Assembly: GCA_023389855.1 (NCBI GenBank)
Contig: JAEWDZ010000003.1
Location: 95,356 to 159,355 of the forward strand
Source: Bacteroidota bacterium
GTDB taxonomy: Bacteria; Bacteroidota; Bacteroidia; Bacteroidales; Porphyromonadaceae
DNA length: 64,000 nucleotides
Direction of reading: 5' to 3'
Notes under the pieces: generated by a model
What the model saw: only the letters and a program-made list of their open reading frames with translations
Told to the model about the DNA's origin: nothing
Database searches by the model: none
Position numbers and translations under genes: made by a program
Part shown: in pieces, positions 47,027 through 56,208 of the stretch
How the letters are laid out: each line of letters begins with the position of its first letter
How positions within the stretch are numbered: the stretch's first letter is position 1

Positions 47027-47579
47027 CCTAGTATTTCTATGAAGAAATAATACTTATGATATTTTTCCTATCTGAGTTCAACTTTCATTTGATGATGCGT
47101 TTGATGCAGAGTAATCATTTATTGAAGTGATAGCTGTCGAGTTAGAAATAGCCTTAGAATAAAAGTGGACAAGGACGAAAAAAAGAAAATGGCCGAGAAA
47201 AAGCTATTATTCTCATCTTTTTTCGTATAAACTTATCTAATTGACGAATTGCCCGATATCTTTTCTTTCATGTTATATCTATTTTAAAGCATAAGTTATA
47301 TATACTATTTTGCAGTCTCTTCTTCCTTTTTTTTGTGAGACAAATGCAGATCTGTTTCCTGCTTTATTAAGACTACATTAAAAAGATATATTCATCGTGC
47401 AGAGGTAGTTATATGCTACTTTTTCAACTTTTGATTTTAATTTTTTAGTGCGGTGGTATACCTATTATTTGGTATATTTTTCTTACCTTTGCGTAAGAAT
47501 TAAAAGAGAGTCTTTATGACTCTTCTTAGTAACCAAGTTAGACTATAAAAGACAACTAAAAAGTAGAAAAAATATTTTT
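47027..47579. other. Intergenic region upstream of the fumarate reductase operon
   Basis: No gene is supported in these 553 AT-rich bases. TACCTTTG at 47484-47491 is a strong -7 box for frdC, giving a leader of about 80 bases; the -33 TTTG at 47468-47471 is too close to be certain. Confidence 0.5.
47484..47491 (+). promoter_or_regulatory. Candidate -7 box of frdCAB
   Basis: TACCTTTG matches the favoured TANNTTTG form about 90 bases before the frdC ATG. Confidence 0.5.
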
Positions 47580-48275
47580 ATGTGGTTATTTAAATCCTCT
47601 GTTGGAAGGAAGGTGATAATGAGCGTTACGGGCTTGGCTCTTGTGCTGTTTCTCACTTTTCATATGTCGATGAACTGCGTAGCAATCATTAGTCCTGAGA
47701 GTTATAATATGATTTGTGCTACTCTGGGAGCTAATTGGTACGCTGTTGTAGCTAGTATTGCTTTGGCTGGATTGATGATTATACATATCATTTACGCCTT
47801 GTTGCTAACGTTGCAAAATAGACGTGCACGAGGAGCTAATCGCTATGTCGTAAATTATCGCCCAAAAGGTGTCGAATGGTCTTCCAAAAATATGCTTGTT
47901 TTGGGTGTCGTTGTCCTTTTGGGTTTAGCTTTACACCTCCTTAATTTTTGGTATCGAATGCAGTTTGCAGAGCTGGTGGGTAATCACGAAATAGCCACTT
48001 CTATTGCTGGTGTAGAGAGCCCCTCCGATGGAGTAGGACTTATTCGCTACACGTTTAGCAAATGGTATTACGTACTCTTCTATATTGTATGGCTGGTAGC
48101 TTTGTGGATGCATCTGAATCATGGTTTTTGGAGTGCACTGCACACCTTAGGTGCAAGCAACAACAAGTGGTTATGCCGTATCCGAGTGATTTCTACCGTC
48201 GTTACAACGATTATCATTGTAGGTTTCGCATTGGTAGTCTTTTTTTATTTTGCCAATCACCTTTTAATAGCATAA
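47580..48275 (+). CDS. frdC: Fumarate reductase/succinate dehydrogenase cytochrome b subunit
   Basis: This 231-residue membrane anchor has five hydrophobic helices and histidines placed to bind haem b (TFHMSMNC in helix 1, IIHIIYALL in helix 2, LALHLLNFWY, and LWMHLNHGFWSALHTLG). It passes electrons between menaquinone and the FrdB iron-sulfur chain. It matches the single-anchor type of the epsilon/Bacteroidetes enzymes. frdA starts 7 bases later. In anaerobic Bacteroidales the complex mostly reduces fumarate. Confidence 0.94.
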   Translation: MWLFKSSVGRKVIMSVTGLALVLFLTFHMSMNCVAIISPESYNMICATLGANWYAVVASIALAGLMIIHIIYALLLTLQNRRARGANRYVVNYRPKGVEWSSKNMLVLGVVVLLGLALHLLNFWYRMQFAELVGNHEIATSIAGVESPSDGVGLIRYTFSKWYYVLFYIVWLVALWMHLNHGFWSALHTLGASNNKWLCRIRVISTVVTTIIIVGFALVVFFYFANHLLIA

Positions 48276-48282
48276 ATAGATT

Positions 48283-50235
48283 ATGGAAGGGATAAATAAA
48301 CTGAATGCAAAGATACCCGCAGGTCCTTTGAAGGATAAGTGGACGAACTATAAAAACAATCAGAAATTGGTCAATCCTGCTAATAAGCGTAGATTAGATA
48401 TCATCGTTGTAGGCACTGGCTTGGCAGGCTCATCTGCAGCGGCGTCGCTAGCAGAAATGGGCTTCAAAGTAAAGAATTTCTGCATTCAAGATTCACCACG
48501 TAGGGCTCACTCGATAGCTGCTCAAGGTGGTATTAATGCTGCAAAAAATTATCAGAATGATGGAGACTCAATTTATCGTCTCTTTTTCGATACAATAAAA
48601 GGTGGAGACTATCGTGCTCGTGAAGCGAATGTTTATCGATTGGCAGAAGTAAGTAATAATATCATAGACCTTTGTGTAGCACAAGGAGTACCTTTTGCTC
48701 GTGAATACGGAGGTCTTCTGGATAACCGTTCATTTGGAGGAGCGCAAGTATCGCGTACTTTTTATGCAAGAGGTCAAACGGGGCAGCAACTCCTTTTAGG
48801 GTGCTACTCTGCCTTGAGTCGCCAAATAGCTAAAGGCAATGTGACCCTTTACCATCGTCATGAAATGCTCGATCTTGTGATAGTCGATGGTCGTGCAAGA
48901 GGTATTATAGCACGCAATTTGGTAAACGGACAAATCGAGCGCCATGCAGCACATGCTGTAGTAATTGCTACGGGAGGATATGGTAATGCCTTCTTTTTGA
49001 CTACCAATGCCATCGCTTCCAATGGATCAGCTGCTTGGCAGTGTTACAAGAGAGGTGCTTTTTTTGCTAATCCTTGTATGGCACAGATTCATCCTACCTG
49101 TATACCTAAACATGGGGATTATCAATCAAAGTTAACCCTAATGAGTGAGTCCTTGCGTAACGATGGGCGTATCTGGGTACCTAAAAAGATTGAAGATGCC
49201 AAGCGACTTCAGCGCGGAGAAATAAAAGGTCACGATATTCCGGAAGAAGATCGCGACTACTATCTGGAACGCAGATATCCTGCTTTTGGTAACCTCGTTC
49301 CACGTGATGTGGCTAGTCGTGCTGCGAAAGAACGTTGTGATGCAGGATTTGGGGTAAATTCTACTGGATTGGCTGTTTTCTTGGATTTCGATGACGCTAT
49401 ACGCCGTATGGGTAAAAAAGTCGTTGAGGATAAATATGGCAACCTCTTCCAGATGTATGAAAAAATTACAGCTGATAATCCCTACGAAACCCCTATGATG
49501 ATCTACCCGGCAATCCATTATACCATGGGAGGTATATGGGTAGACTATGAATTACAAACAACGATACCAGGGCTCTTTGCTATTGGTGAGGCCAATTTCT
49601 CCGATCATGGCGCGAACCGCTTAGGAGCCTCTGCACTCATGCAGGGGCTGGCAGATGGCTATTTTATATTGCCATACACTATCCAAAATTATTTGGCCGA
49701 TCAAATTCAAGTACCACGTTTTAGTACTGATTTGCCTGAGTTTGAAGCTGCAGAGAAAAAAGTCAAAGAAAAAATAGATTACTTGATGACAAGAAATGGA
49801 AAGTACTCTGTAGATCATTTGCACAAAGAGTTGGGTAATATCATGTGGGATTACGTAGGTATGGCTCGAACCAAGCAAGGATTAATAGAAGGTATAGAAA
49901 AGATAAAGAAACTGAGAGATACTTTCTGGAATGAAGTCCATATTCCTGGCAATGCAAAAGATCTGAACGTCGAAATAGAGAAAGCTCTCCGATTAGCAGA
50001 TTTCCTAGAGATAGGTGAACTAATGGCTCGTGATGCGTTGATGCGAGAGGAAAGTTGCGGAGGCCATTTCCGTGAAGAACATCAAACAGAAGATGGCGAA
50101 GCTCTCCGCCATGACGAGGAGTTTGCCTATGTTTCTTGTTGGGAGTATAAAGGGCGTGATGCCGATCCCGTCCTGCACAAAGAACCGCTCGATTACGAAT
50201 TTACGGAAAGACATACCCGTAACTATAAGCAGTAA
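48283..50235 (+). CDS. frdA: Fumarate reductase/succinate dehydrogenase flavoprotein subunit
   Basis: This catalytic FAD subunit interconverts fumarate and succinate. The FAD-binding N-terminus reads [20 protein letters not shown]. The covalent-FAD His is in [15 protein letters not shown]. Substrate-site segments are [27 protein letters not shown] and the active [12 protein letters not shown]. It ends with a helical domain and a [11 protein letters not shown] tail. The length of 650 fits the type with a larger C-terminal part. It lies 7 bases after frdC and 41 before frdB. Confidence 0.97.
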   Translation: MEGINKLNAKIPAGPLKDKWTNYKNNQKLVNPANKRRLDIIVVGTGLAGSSAAASLAEMGFKVKNFCIQDSPRRAHSIAAQGGINAAKNYQNDGDSIYRLFFDTIKGGDYRAREANVYRLAEVSNNIIDLCVAQGVPFAREYGGLLDNRSFGGAQVSRTFYARGQTGQQLLLGCYSALSRQIAKGNVTLYHRHEMLDLVIVDGRARGIIARNLVNGQIERHAAHAVVIATGGYGNAFFLTTNAIASNGSAAWQCYKRGAFFANPCMAQIHPTCIPKHGDYQSKLTLMSESLRNDGRIWVPKKIEDAKRLQRGEIKGHDIPEEDRDYYLERRYPAFGNLVPRDVASRAAKERCDAGFGVNSTGLAVFLDFDDAIRRMGKKVVEDKYGNLFQMYEKITADNPYETPMMIYPAIHYTMGGIWVDYELQTTIPGLFAIGEANFSDHGANRLGASALMQGLADGYFILPYTIQNYLADQIQVPRFSTDLPEFEAAEKKVKEKIDYLMTRNGKYSVDHLHKELGNIMWDYVGMARTKQGLIEGIEKIKKLRDTFWNEVHIPGNAKDLNVEIEKALRLADFLEIGELMARDALMREESCGGHFREEHQTEDGEALRHDEEFAYVSCWEYKGRDADPVLHKEPLDYEFTERHTRNYKQ

Positions 50236-50276
50236 TCCAGATCTTGTTATTAACCGAAATGAGATAGAAAGCTATC

Positions 50277-51032
50277 ATGGACAAAAACATAAATATAAAA
50301 GTTCGCGTATGGCGACAAAAGGGGCCAAAAGACAAAGGTAGATTAGAGACTTACGACCTTAAAAATGTTCCCCAAAGTGCATCGTTCCTGGAAATGATGG
50401 ATATCCTAAATGAGCAGCTGATCTCTGAGAATAAAGAGCCTGTAGCTTACGACCATGATTGTCGTGAAGGAATCTGTGGAATGTGCTCTATGTTTATTAA
50501 CGGGCGTCCTCACGGCCCCGACAGCGGAATTACTACATGTCAGTTGCACATGCGGCATTTCGACGATGGCGAAACGATCACTGTAGAGCCTTGGCGCAGC
50601 GCAGGATTTCCCATAATCCGAGATTTAATGGTCGATCGTTCGGCATATGATAAGATCATCCAAGCTGGAGGCTATGTTTCTGTTAACACTGGAGGTACAC
50701 CCGATGCCAACGCCATACCTATTGCCAAAGAAAAGGCCGATGAAGCTATGGATGCCGCGGCATGTATTGGCTGCGGGGCTTGTGCGGCAGCGTGTAAAAA
50801 CGGCTCTGCAATGCTTTTTGTCAGTGCTAAAGTAAGCCAAATGGCTCTATTACCTCAAGGTAAAGTAGAAGCTAAGCGTAGAGCGAAAGCCATGTTGCAG
50901 AAAATGGATGAACTAGGCTTTGGCAACTGTACCAATACACGTCAGTGTGAAATGGAGTGCCCCAAGAGTATTTCGATTACACACATTGCTCGTCTGAATA
51001 GGGAGTTCATAAAGGCTAAAAGCGCCGACTGA
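50277..51032 (+). CDS. frdB: Fumarate reductase/succinate dehydrogenase iron-sulfur subunit
   Basis: FrdB carries three iron-sulfur clusters. The [2Fe-2S] site is CREGICGMC and a later Cys in TTCQLHM. The [4Fe-4S] and [3Fe-4S] sites are in [17 protein letters not shown] and [15 protein letters not shown]. It links FrdA to the haem anchor FrdC. The length of 251 is normal. It completes the operon; a possible hairpin follows at 51047-51085. Confidence 0.97.
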   Translation: MDKNINIKVRVWRQKGPKDKGRLETYDLKNVPQSASFLEMMDILNEQLISENKEPVAYDHDCREGICGMCSMFINGRPHGPDSGITTCQLHMRHFDDGETITVEPWRSAGFPIIRDLMVDRSAYDKIIQAGGYVSVNTGGTPDANAIPIAKEKADEAMDAAACIGCGACAAACKNGSAMLFVSAKVSQMALLPQGKVEAKRRAKAMLQKMDELGFGNCTNTRQCEMECPKSISITHIARLNREFIKAKSAD

Positions 51033-51046
51033 AAATAAGGTATTAT

Positions 51047-51085
51047 GAAAGAGAGTGGAGTGAGGAATTGTCTTGCTCCTCTTTC
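51047..51085 (+). terminator. Possible terminator of frdCAB
   Basis: GAAAGAG...GGAG (51047-51060) can pair with CTCC...CTTTC (51076-51085) with bulges; T-rich sequence follows. The stem is imperfect. Confidence 0.4.
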
Positions 51086-51187
51086 TTCATATACAGACTT
51101 TTTATTACTTTTCTATTCTCCTATCTGACGGATACTTTTCCTCTCTACGCATTTATCGTGCTTATTTCTACGAATATCTAATACAAT

Positions 51188-52900
51188 ATGAAAAAAACGC
51201 TTCTCTCTCTTAGTCTCTTTTTTGCGCTATCGGCTATTGCCTTTGCAGGCTTACCCGACACAATAAGACCAGTAAAAAATATCATATTAATGATACCTGA
51301 TGGCACTTCTATTGCTTCGGTATCCTTAGCTCGTCTTTATCAACGCTATTTGAATCCCGAGTTTCGCCATCTCAACGTAGATCCGTATATTTGTGGTAAT
51401 GTAGTTACTTACTCCAGTGATGCTCCAATCGGAGATTCTGCACCGACTACCAGCTGTTATATGACGGGTGTCGTTAGCCAGTCTGGTTTTGTGGCGACCT
51501 ATCCGCCGGCTACCGATCACGATATTGTAGCTGTCGATAAGGATATGGCATATCGCCCCGCTGTCACGCTCCTTGAGGCTGCCAAGTGGGTATTAGGAAA
51601 AAAAGTGGGATTGGTGGTAACCTGCGAGTATCCTCATGCGACTCCAGCAGATTGCTCTGCGCATAGTTATTCGCGCAAGCGATACGACTGGATATCTCCT
51701 CAAATGGTCAATTTACCTTTAGACGTAATGTTTGGTGGGGGTACTTCGATTATTAACGATGCCGATAAGCAAGATCTTGCAAGACAGGGTATTGCTTATT
51801 ATGCCGATGACATAGCCTCTTTTCGTAGTCAGACGAACACGCCTGTATGGGCTCTTTTTGCTCCTAAAGAACAGCCCTTCGATATAGATCGAGATCCAGC
51901 CAAAGTACCATCTATTGCAGAGATGACAACTAAAGCTTTAGAACTCTTGAGCAAAAATAATGACAAGGGATTCTTCTTGATGATAGAGGGCAGTAAAGTA
52001 GATTGGGCCGCGCATTCCAATGATCCTATAGGGATTGTTTCTGAAATGGTCGCTTTTGACAAGGCGGTAGCCGAAGCGATAGCTTTTGCTCAGAAAGATG
52101 GTAATACTGCCGTTTTCATTGTTCCCGATCATTCTACTGGAGGTATAACGATCGGGCGTGAAGATCTTCCCAAATACGATAAGGCGAGTATAGAACAACT
52201 AATCGGAGGTATAGCCAAAATCAAAGTTTCTGCAGATGGTATGGCAGAGTTACTTAACAAAGCGGATAAAGACAGAGCTCGTGAACTTTTCCTTCAAAAG
52301 GCCTCTATCACTTTATCCGACGAGGAATTGGATATGCTTTATAACTGTACGGAGTATGTACATAGCCCTATAGATAAAAAGATTCGTAAGGGAAGTCAAA
52401 GTCATGCGCTTTATAGTGGAAAATTGGCTAGGGTAGTGACCGCAATATACAACGCACATCTATTTATTGGCTTTACCACATACGGCCATACTGGCGAAGA
52501 AGTTTTCATGGCTTCTTACCATCCTCAAGGAGATCGTCCTGTAGGAGTCATACAAAACTATGATGTCAATAAGTACCTAGGCAAGTTATTCGGAATAGAG
52601 GGCCTCTTGCCTCAGCTTACCAATGATTATTTTGCTCCATTGACGGAGGTCTTACCAGGAAAACATTTTAGGTATGTCGGAAAAAAAGATCTTCCTTCTC
52701 TCATTGAGGTTGAGTGGGATGAGAACCATCTTCTGCATCTTTATCCATTTACCAAAAAGATGGTATGGGGTACGCGCAAGCAGATCAAGCAAAACAAAGG
52801 CAAAGTCCTCTATGCTCCAAACTGTTCTGTATGGGTGGATAAAAACGAGATGCTGTACCTCAATCGTAAGGTAAAGCAGATGCTTGATGAAATCAAATAA
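51188..52900 (+). CDS. Alkaline phosphatase (PhoA family)
   Basis: The 570-residue exported phosphatase has a signal peptide (MKKTLLSLSLFFALSAIAFAG). The alkaline phosphatase fold shows IILMIPDGTSIASV (metal Asp), PIGDSAPTTSCYMTG (nucleophile Ser in DSA), ECEYPHATPADCSAH-like VTCEYPHATPADC, FLMIEGSKVDWAAHSND (metal residues), IVPDHSTGGITIG and TTYGHTGEEV (zinc His). The classical motif DHETGG is here DHSTGG. It should release phosphate from organic phosphates outside the cytoplasm. It is monocistronic, between frdB and mscL. Confidence 0.9.
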   Translation: MKKTLLSLSLFFALSAIAFAGLPDTIRPVKNIILMIPDGTSIASVSLARLYQRYLNPEFRHLNVDPYICGNVVTYSSDAPIGDSAPTTSCYMTGVVSQSGFVATYPPATDHDIVAVDKDMAYRPAVTLLEAAKWVLGKKVGLVVTCEYPHATPADCSAHSYSRKRYDWISPQMVNLPLDVMFGGGTSIINDADKQDLARQGIAYYADDIASFRSQTNTPVWALFAPKEQPFDIDRDPAKVPSIAEMTTKALELLSKNNDKGFFLMIEGSKVDWAAHSNDPIGIVSEMVAFDKAVAEAIAFAQKDGNTAVFIVPDHSTGGITIGREDLPKYDKASIEQLIGGIAKIKVSADGMAELLNKADKDRARELFLQKASITLSDEELDMLYNCTEYVHSPIDKKIRKGSQSHALYSGKLARVVTAIYNAHLFIGFTTYGHTGEEVFMASYHPQGDRPVGVIQNYDVNKYLGKLFGIEGLLPQLTNDYFAPLTEVLPGKHFRYVGKKDLPSLIEVEWDENHLLHLYPFTKKMVWGTRKQIKQNKGKVLYAPNCSVWVDKNEMLYLNRKVKQMLDEIK

Positions 52901-52921
52901 TAGATAAAGATAAGACTTGTT

Positions 52922-52952
52922 TTTGTATTCTCGATAAATAGTGTTACCTTTG
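52922..52952 (+). promoter_or_regulatory. Promoter of mscL
   Basis: TTTG at 52922-52925 and TACCTTTG at 52945-52952 match both Bacteroidetes boxes with 19 bases between them. The mscL ATG follows 25 bases later. Confidence 0.7.
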
Positions 52953-52977
52953 CTAAGAAATTATCATAATTACGTAT

Positions 52978-53391
52978 ATGAGTAAATTAGTCAAAGAATT
53001 TAAAGATTTTGCTTTAAAAGGAAGTTTCGTAGACATGGCCGTTGGTATCATTGTCGGTGCTACAGTAGGAAAAGTAGTTTCCAGTTTAGTCAATGATATC
53101 ATCATGCCTCCAATCACACTGCTTACAGGAAGTAGCAATTTTAGCGATTTGAAGATCGTATTGCGTGAAGCTGTAATGCAAGGTGAAGAAGTCGTGCGTC
53201 CGGCTGTGGAAATGAATATTGGAAGCTTTATTCAAGCGCTTATAGACTTCATTATTATACTCTTTGTGATCTTTATGATGATCAAGGGTATCAATAAATT
53301 GCGCAGGAAAAAAGCGGAAGAGCCAGCCCCCGCAGTTCCCAGCGAAGAAGTTACTTTGCTGCGAGAAATACGTGACTCGCTGAAAAAATAA
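52978..53391 (+). CDS. mscL: Large-conductance mechanosensitive channel
   Basis: MscL opens under membrane tension to protect against osmotic shock. The 137 residues include the N-terminal FKDFALKGSFVDMAVGIIVGATVGKVVSSLV helix in parts, IMPPITLL, and the second helix FIIILFVIFMMIKGINKL, with the C-terminal helical bundle EVTLLREIRDSLKK. It is a single-gene unit with its own promoter and a strong terminator at 53426-53460. Confidence 0.96.
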   Translation: MSKLVKEFKDFALKGSFVDMAVGIIVGATVGKVVSSLVNDIIMPPITLLTGSSNFSDLKIVLREAVMQGEEVVRPAVEMNIGSFIQALIDFIIILFVIFMMIKGINKLRRKKAEEPAPAVPSEEVTLLREIRDSLKK

Positions 53392-53425
53392 TTGTTTTTC
53401 ATCCTATTTCCTTTCAGAAAGATTT

Positions 53426-53460
53426 GAACGAGTATACAATCCGTATACTCGTTCTTTTTT
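53426..53460 (+). terminator. Strong Rho-independent terminator of mscL
   Basis: Perfect 12-base arms GAACGAGTATAC (53426-53437) and GTATACTCGTTC (53443-53454) are followed by six T. Confidence 0.88.
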
Positions 53461-53850
53461 ATATTTCTCTTAGCGAGTAATACTAATAAAAGGGCTTCTT
53501 TGAAAGCACATTGTACTGCCGAGCTCTGCGACGTCATCAAAAGCTTGCTCTATTTACCTGTATACTATGTTTGCTAATTGAAGGATCTATTTAGCCATTA
53601 TCACCTGTTGTCAACTATTATCATGCTAACCGATTATATATCAAGCCGTTTTCAACTCGTTGTCACTTACTCTTTATTTTAGGATGGAGCAGTATCAAAA
53701 ATATTGCGAAAATGAGTTATCTTTGTGCTTATGAGTTATATGTAGCATATGCTATTATGCGTACTCTCTTTCGTCAGACGATTTACCGTCCTGATCTTTT
53801 GATGGACAGATACTAAAATGCAATACCAATTAGATATTAATATAAAAGCT
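53461..53850. other. Intergenic region before the LRR protein gene
   Basis: No gene is supported. TATCTTTG at 53718-53725 is a possible -7 box for the LRR gene; the -33 position has only a weak ATTG. GTTGTCA occurs twice (53607-53613 and 53659-53665), likely by chance. Confidence 0.4.
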
Positions 53851-55725
53851 ATGAAGAAATTACTACCCTTAGTTTTTTTTACTCTTTTCTTTTCAGGGGC
53901 ATTGAATACTCTTTTTGCCCAGATTCCTGAGAGCGAAAAGAAAGCTCTTGAGACCCTCTACAAAAGCACGCGAGGCGAGAATTGGAATGATCCTTGGGAT
54001 CTTTCTAAGCCTGTAAGCGACTGGTATGGTGTAACCGTAGAAAACGGCCATGTAGAGGAGATCATTCTTAAGGCTGAAGATCTTGATGGATCTATCCCTG
54101 AAGGTATTTTGGGCGCATTGCCTTACCTGAAGATCCTCGATCTTGGCGGCAATAAAAAGCTTACTGGCAAAGTGCCTAATGATATTACTGCTCTAAAACA
54201 GTTGGAGGCTTTGTCACTCAACGGTACTTCTTTTACAGGCAAGATGCCGAATATTGAAACTCTCAATAGACTCAGCGTCATTGATATCAGTATGATTAAT
54301 ACGAAGAAGGAACCTACCGGTTTTAGTATTGATATGCCCGAATTTAGTCACTTCCCCAAGCTCGTCTACTTTAATTTATCCTATGCTGGTGCTAAGGGTA
54401 CGATCTCAGAAAGTATAGGCGACTGCAAAGATTTGGTTTTCTTTGATATTTCTGGAAATTTCGTGGAAGGCCCGTTACCAGCTTCTTTGGGGAAGTGTGT
54501 AAAGATGATGGACTTCTCTGTTCTCGACAATCAACTTTCAGGCGCAATCCCCGATTTATCTGCTTTTGAGAATATCTCTGTCAATAATACATTCGGGTTT
54601 TATGGACGATTTTTTCTCAATGAAAATCAGTTTACTGGTCCAATACCTCAATGGTTTACACGCTTTTCAAAAGCTCGTGGTATAAGCTTTGCCAACAATA
54701 AACTAGAGGGCTCTTTGCCTGCAGATCTCTCCGAACTTTCTTCACTAGAGTTTTTATATGTAAACAATAATAACCTTACGGGGGAACTACCAAAGAAATT
54801 ACCTTCTGAAATCTACAGTCTGGACTTCTCCAAGAATAAATTCACGGGTACTATTCCTAAGGATTGGGCTGGTTTAGAGTCGTTGGGTATTGTCCACTTG
54901 GAAGATAACGAACTCTCTGGAACTGTCGCTGTTGACCCCAAAAAATTACCGGATCTAGAAGTCCTTCATGTTGGTTATAACCGATTCTCTTTTGCCGATT
55001 TTGTCAAGTGGGATGATTTTGCTAAAAATCCTGATACACGCTTTTTCTTTGGAGTGCAAAAGCCTTACTTCTCAAAAAAAGAGGTAAAAGTAGCCTCTGG
55101 AGAAACAGCAAAGATAGATGCTACAATACCTACGCCACAGCCCAAAGAAATAAAGCTTAACTATATGTGGTTTAATACTAATACCATGAAGCCCATTGAG
55201 GGAGCACCTAATGCCCCAGTCTTCGAAATTAAAAATGCTGACAAAGATGAGGCGCATGGTTATATTTGTCTTGTTACTACTGATTTCTTTGGGGATGATC
55301 CTGCTGGTGTCAAAGAGGATGAGGAGTCTAAAGAAATAGGTCCTCTGGCTATGACTCTCCGAACTGTTCTTCGTGATGGTGAAGGTGAAGGCGATGATAT
55401 CACGAATATTGCTACACCAATTATGGCGTCTGGGATTATCCAACTCTACGTAGATGGTGAAACAACGGGCGCAGATGAACTTGCGACACCTAATGAACAG
55501 CCTAAGGTATATCCTACTAAAGTCACCGATCAACTACATATCGATCATGCTGAGAATATAGCAGGTGTATGGATTGTAAACATGAGTGGCGAAGTGATAC
55601 TTTCAGAAAAATGTGATAGACGATCTTCAGCAACTATCGCTTTACCAGCCTTAGCTGATGGAAGTTACTTTGCTCTATTGTTGATGACTGATGGTACAAC
55701 GATTAGCTATCGCTTTTTCAAATAA
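53851..55725 (+). CDS. Secreted leucine-rich-repeat protein with a T9SS-like C-terminal domain
   Basis: A signal peptide (MKKLLPLVFFTLFFSGALNTLFAQ) is best started at the ATG at 53851; an ATG at 53818 would add eleven residues before it. Residues about 25-70 look like the LRR N-terminal cap (ALETLYKSTRGENWNDPW), followed by plant-type repeats with GxIPxxL, LTG and NxLSG patterns to about residue 390. An Ig-like stretch comes next. The last 75 residues (VYPTKVTDQLHI ... GSYFALLLMTDGTTISYRFFK) resemble the type A T9SS sorting domain. The protein is probably exported to the surface and may bind host or bacterial ligands. Neighbours give no clue. Confidence 0.82.
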   Translation: MKKLLPLVFFTLFFSGALNTLFAQIPESEKKALETLYKSTRGENWNDPWDLSKPVSDWYGVTVENGHVEEIILKAEDLDGSIPEGILGALPYLKILDLGGNKKLTGKVPNDITALKQLEALSLNGTSFTGKMPNIETLNRLSVIDISMINTKKEPTGFSIDMPEFSHFPKLVYFNLSYAGAKGTISESIGDCKDLVFFDISGNFVEGPLPASLGKCVKMMDFSVLDNQLSGAIPDLSAFENISVNNTFGFYGRFFLNENQFTGPIPQWFTRFSKARGISFANNKLEGSLPADLSELSSLEFLYVNNNNLTGELPKKLPSEIYSLDFSKNKFTGTIPKDWAGLESLGIVHLEDNELSGTVAVDPKKLPDLEVLHVGYNRFSFADFVKWDDFAKNPDTRFFFGVQKPYFSKKEVKVASGETAKIDATIPTPQPKEIKLNYMWFNTNTMKPIEGAPNAPVFEIKNADKDEAHGYICLVTTDFFGDDPAGVKEDEESKEIGPLAMTLRTVLRDGEGEGDDITNIATPIMASGIIQLYVDGETTGADELATPNEQPKVYPTKVTDQLHIDHAENIAGVWIVNMSGEVILSEKCDRRSSATIALPALADGSYFALLLMTDGTTISYRFFK

Positions 55726-55751
55726 GCAGTATAATGAAAATACTTTCTAGG

Positions 55752-55775
55752 AGTAGGGACTCTTTGGTCCCTACT
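55752..55775 (+). terminator. Rho-independent terminator of the LRR gene
   Basis: AGTAGGGAC (55752-55760) pairs with GTCCCTACT (55767-55775) around a 6-base loop, then a T run. It lies 27 bases after the stop. Confidence 0.85.
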
Positions 55776-55861
55776 TTTTTTTCTTTTTATTCTTTTACAG
55801 TTCACTAAATTGATAAATACCATATACGACAAAATAGCTGCTAATTTTTGTCACGATTCAA

Positions 55862-55915
55862 TTTTTAGCGGATGCGGTTCTAAATATTTTTAGATCCGAA
55901 TCCATCATTTTTTAG
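55862..55915. repeat. Three short TTTTTAG repeats with GGAT-type flanks
   Basis: TTTTTAG occurs at 55862-55868, 55887-55893 and 55909-55915, spaced 25 and 22 bases. Each is followed by a GATCC- or GCGGAT-like flank. One flank holds ATCCGAATC, the reverse complement of the GATTCGGAT element at 21.8 kb. The rest of the 484-base gap (55726-56208) holds no gene that I can support. Confidence 0.45.
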
Positions 55916-56096
55916 ATCCTGATCCGTTATTATTAAGGCCTAGAATGATTATAAAGTACCTCTTTTCTAACTGATCGCTGATTATATCACATCCAGTTAT
56001 TTCTTTCTGCTGCTTCCAATACATATTCGTATTTATCTCTTTTATATATAGGATTATCGCAGCACTATTTTCTCGAAGACCTCTTCCTTATTGCTT

Positions 56097-56128
56097 ATTG
56101 TATAGATCTTAAAAAAATAGTAACTTTG
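56097..56128 (+). promoter_or_regulatory. Candidate promoter of the SWIM protein-uvrD unit
   Basis: TAACTTTG at 56121-56128 is a full -7 match, with ATTG at 56097-56100 (3 of 4) 20 bases upstream. The leader is about 75 bases. Confidence 0.5.
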
Positions 56129-56208
56129 TCTACACTGAGTTTATGCTACCCTTTTGCTCTGCGATGTGAGTTATTGTATCGATCTGTATTGAATATAAGT
56201 GAAAAGCT

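Noticed and set aside
47027..47579. Small gene or RNA before frdC
   Set aside because: Only a promoter-like box was found; no hairpin with a T tail or coding signal supports a gene.
53607..53665. GTTGTCA pair upstream of the LRR gene as a regulator site
   Set aside because: Only two short copies 52 bases apart with no shared flanks; chance is likely.
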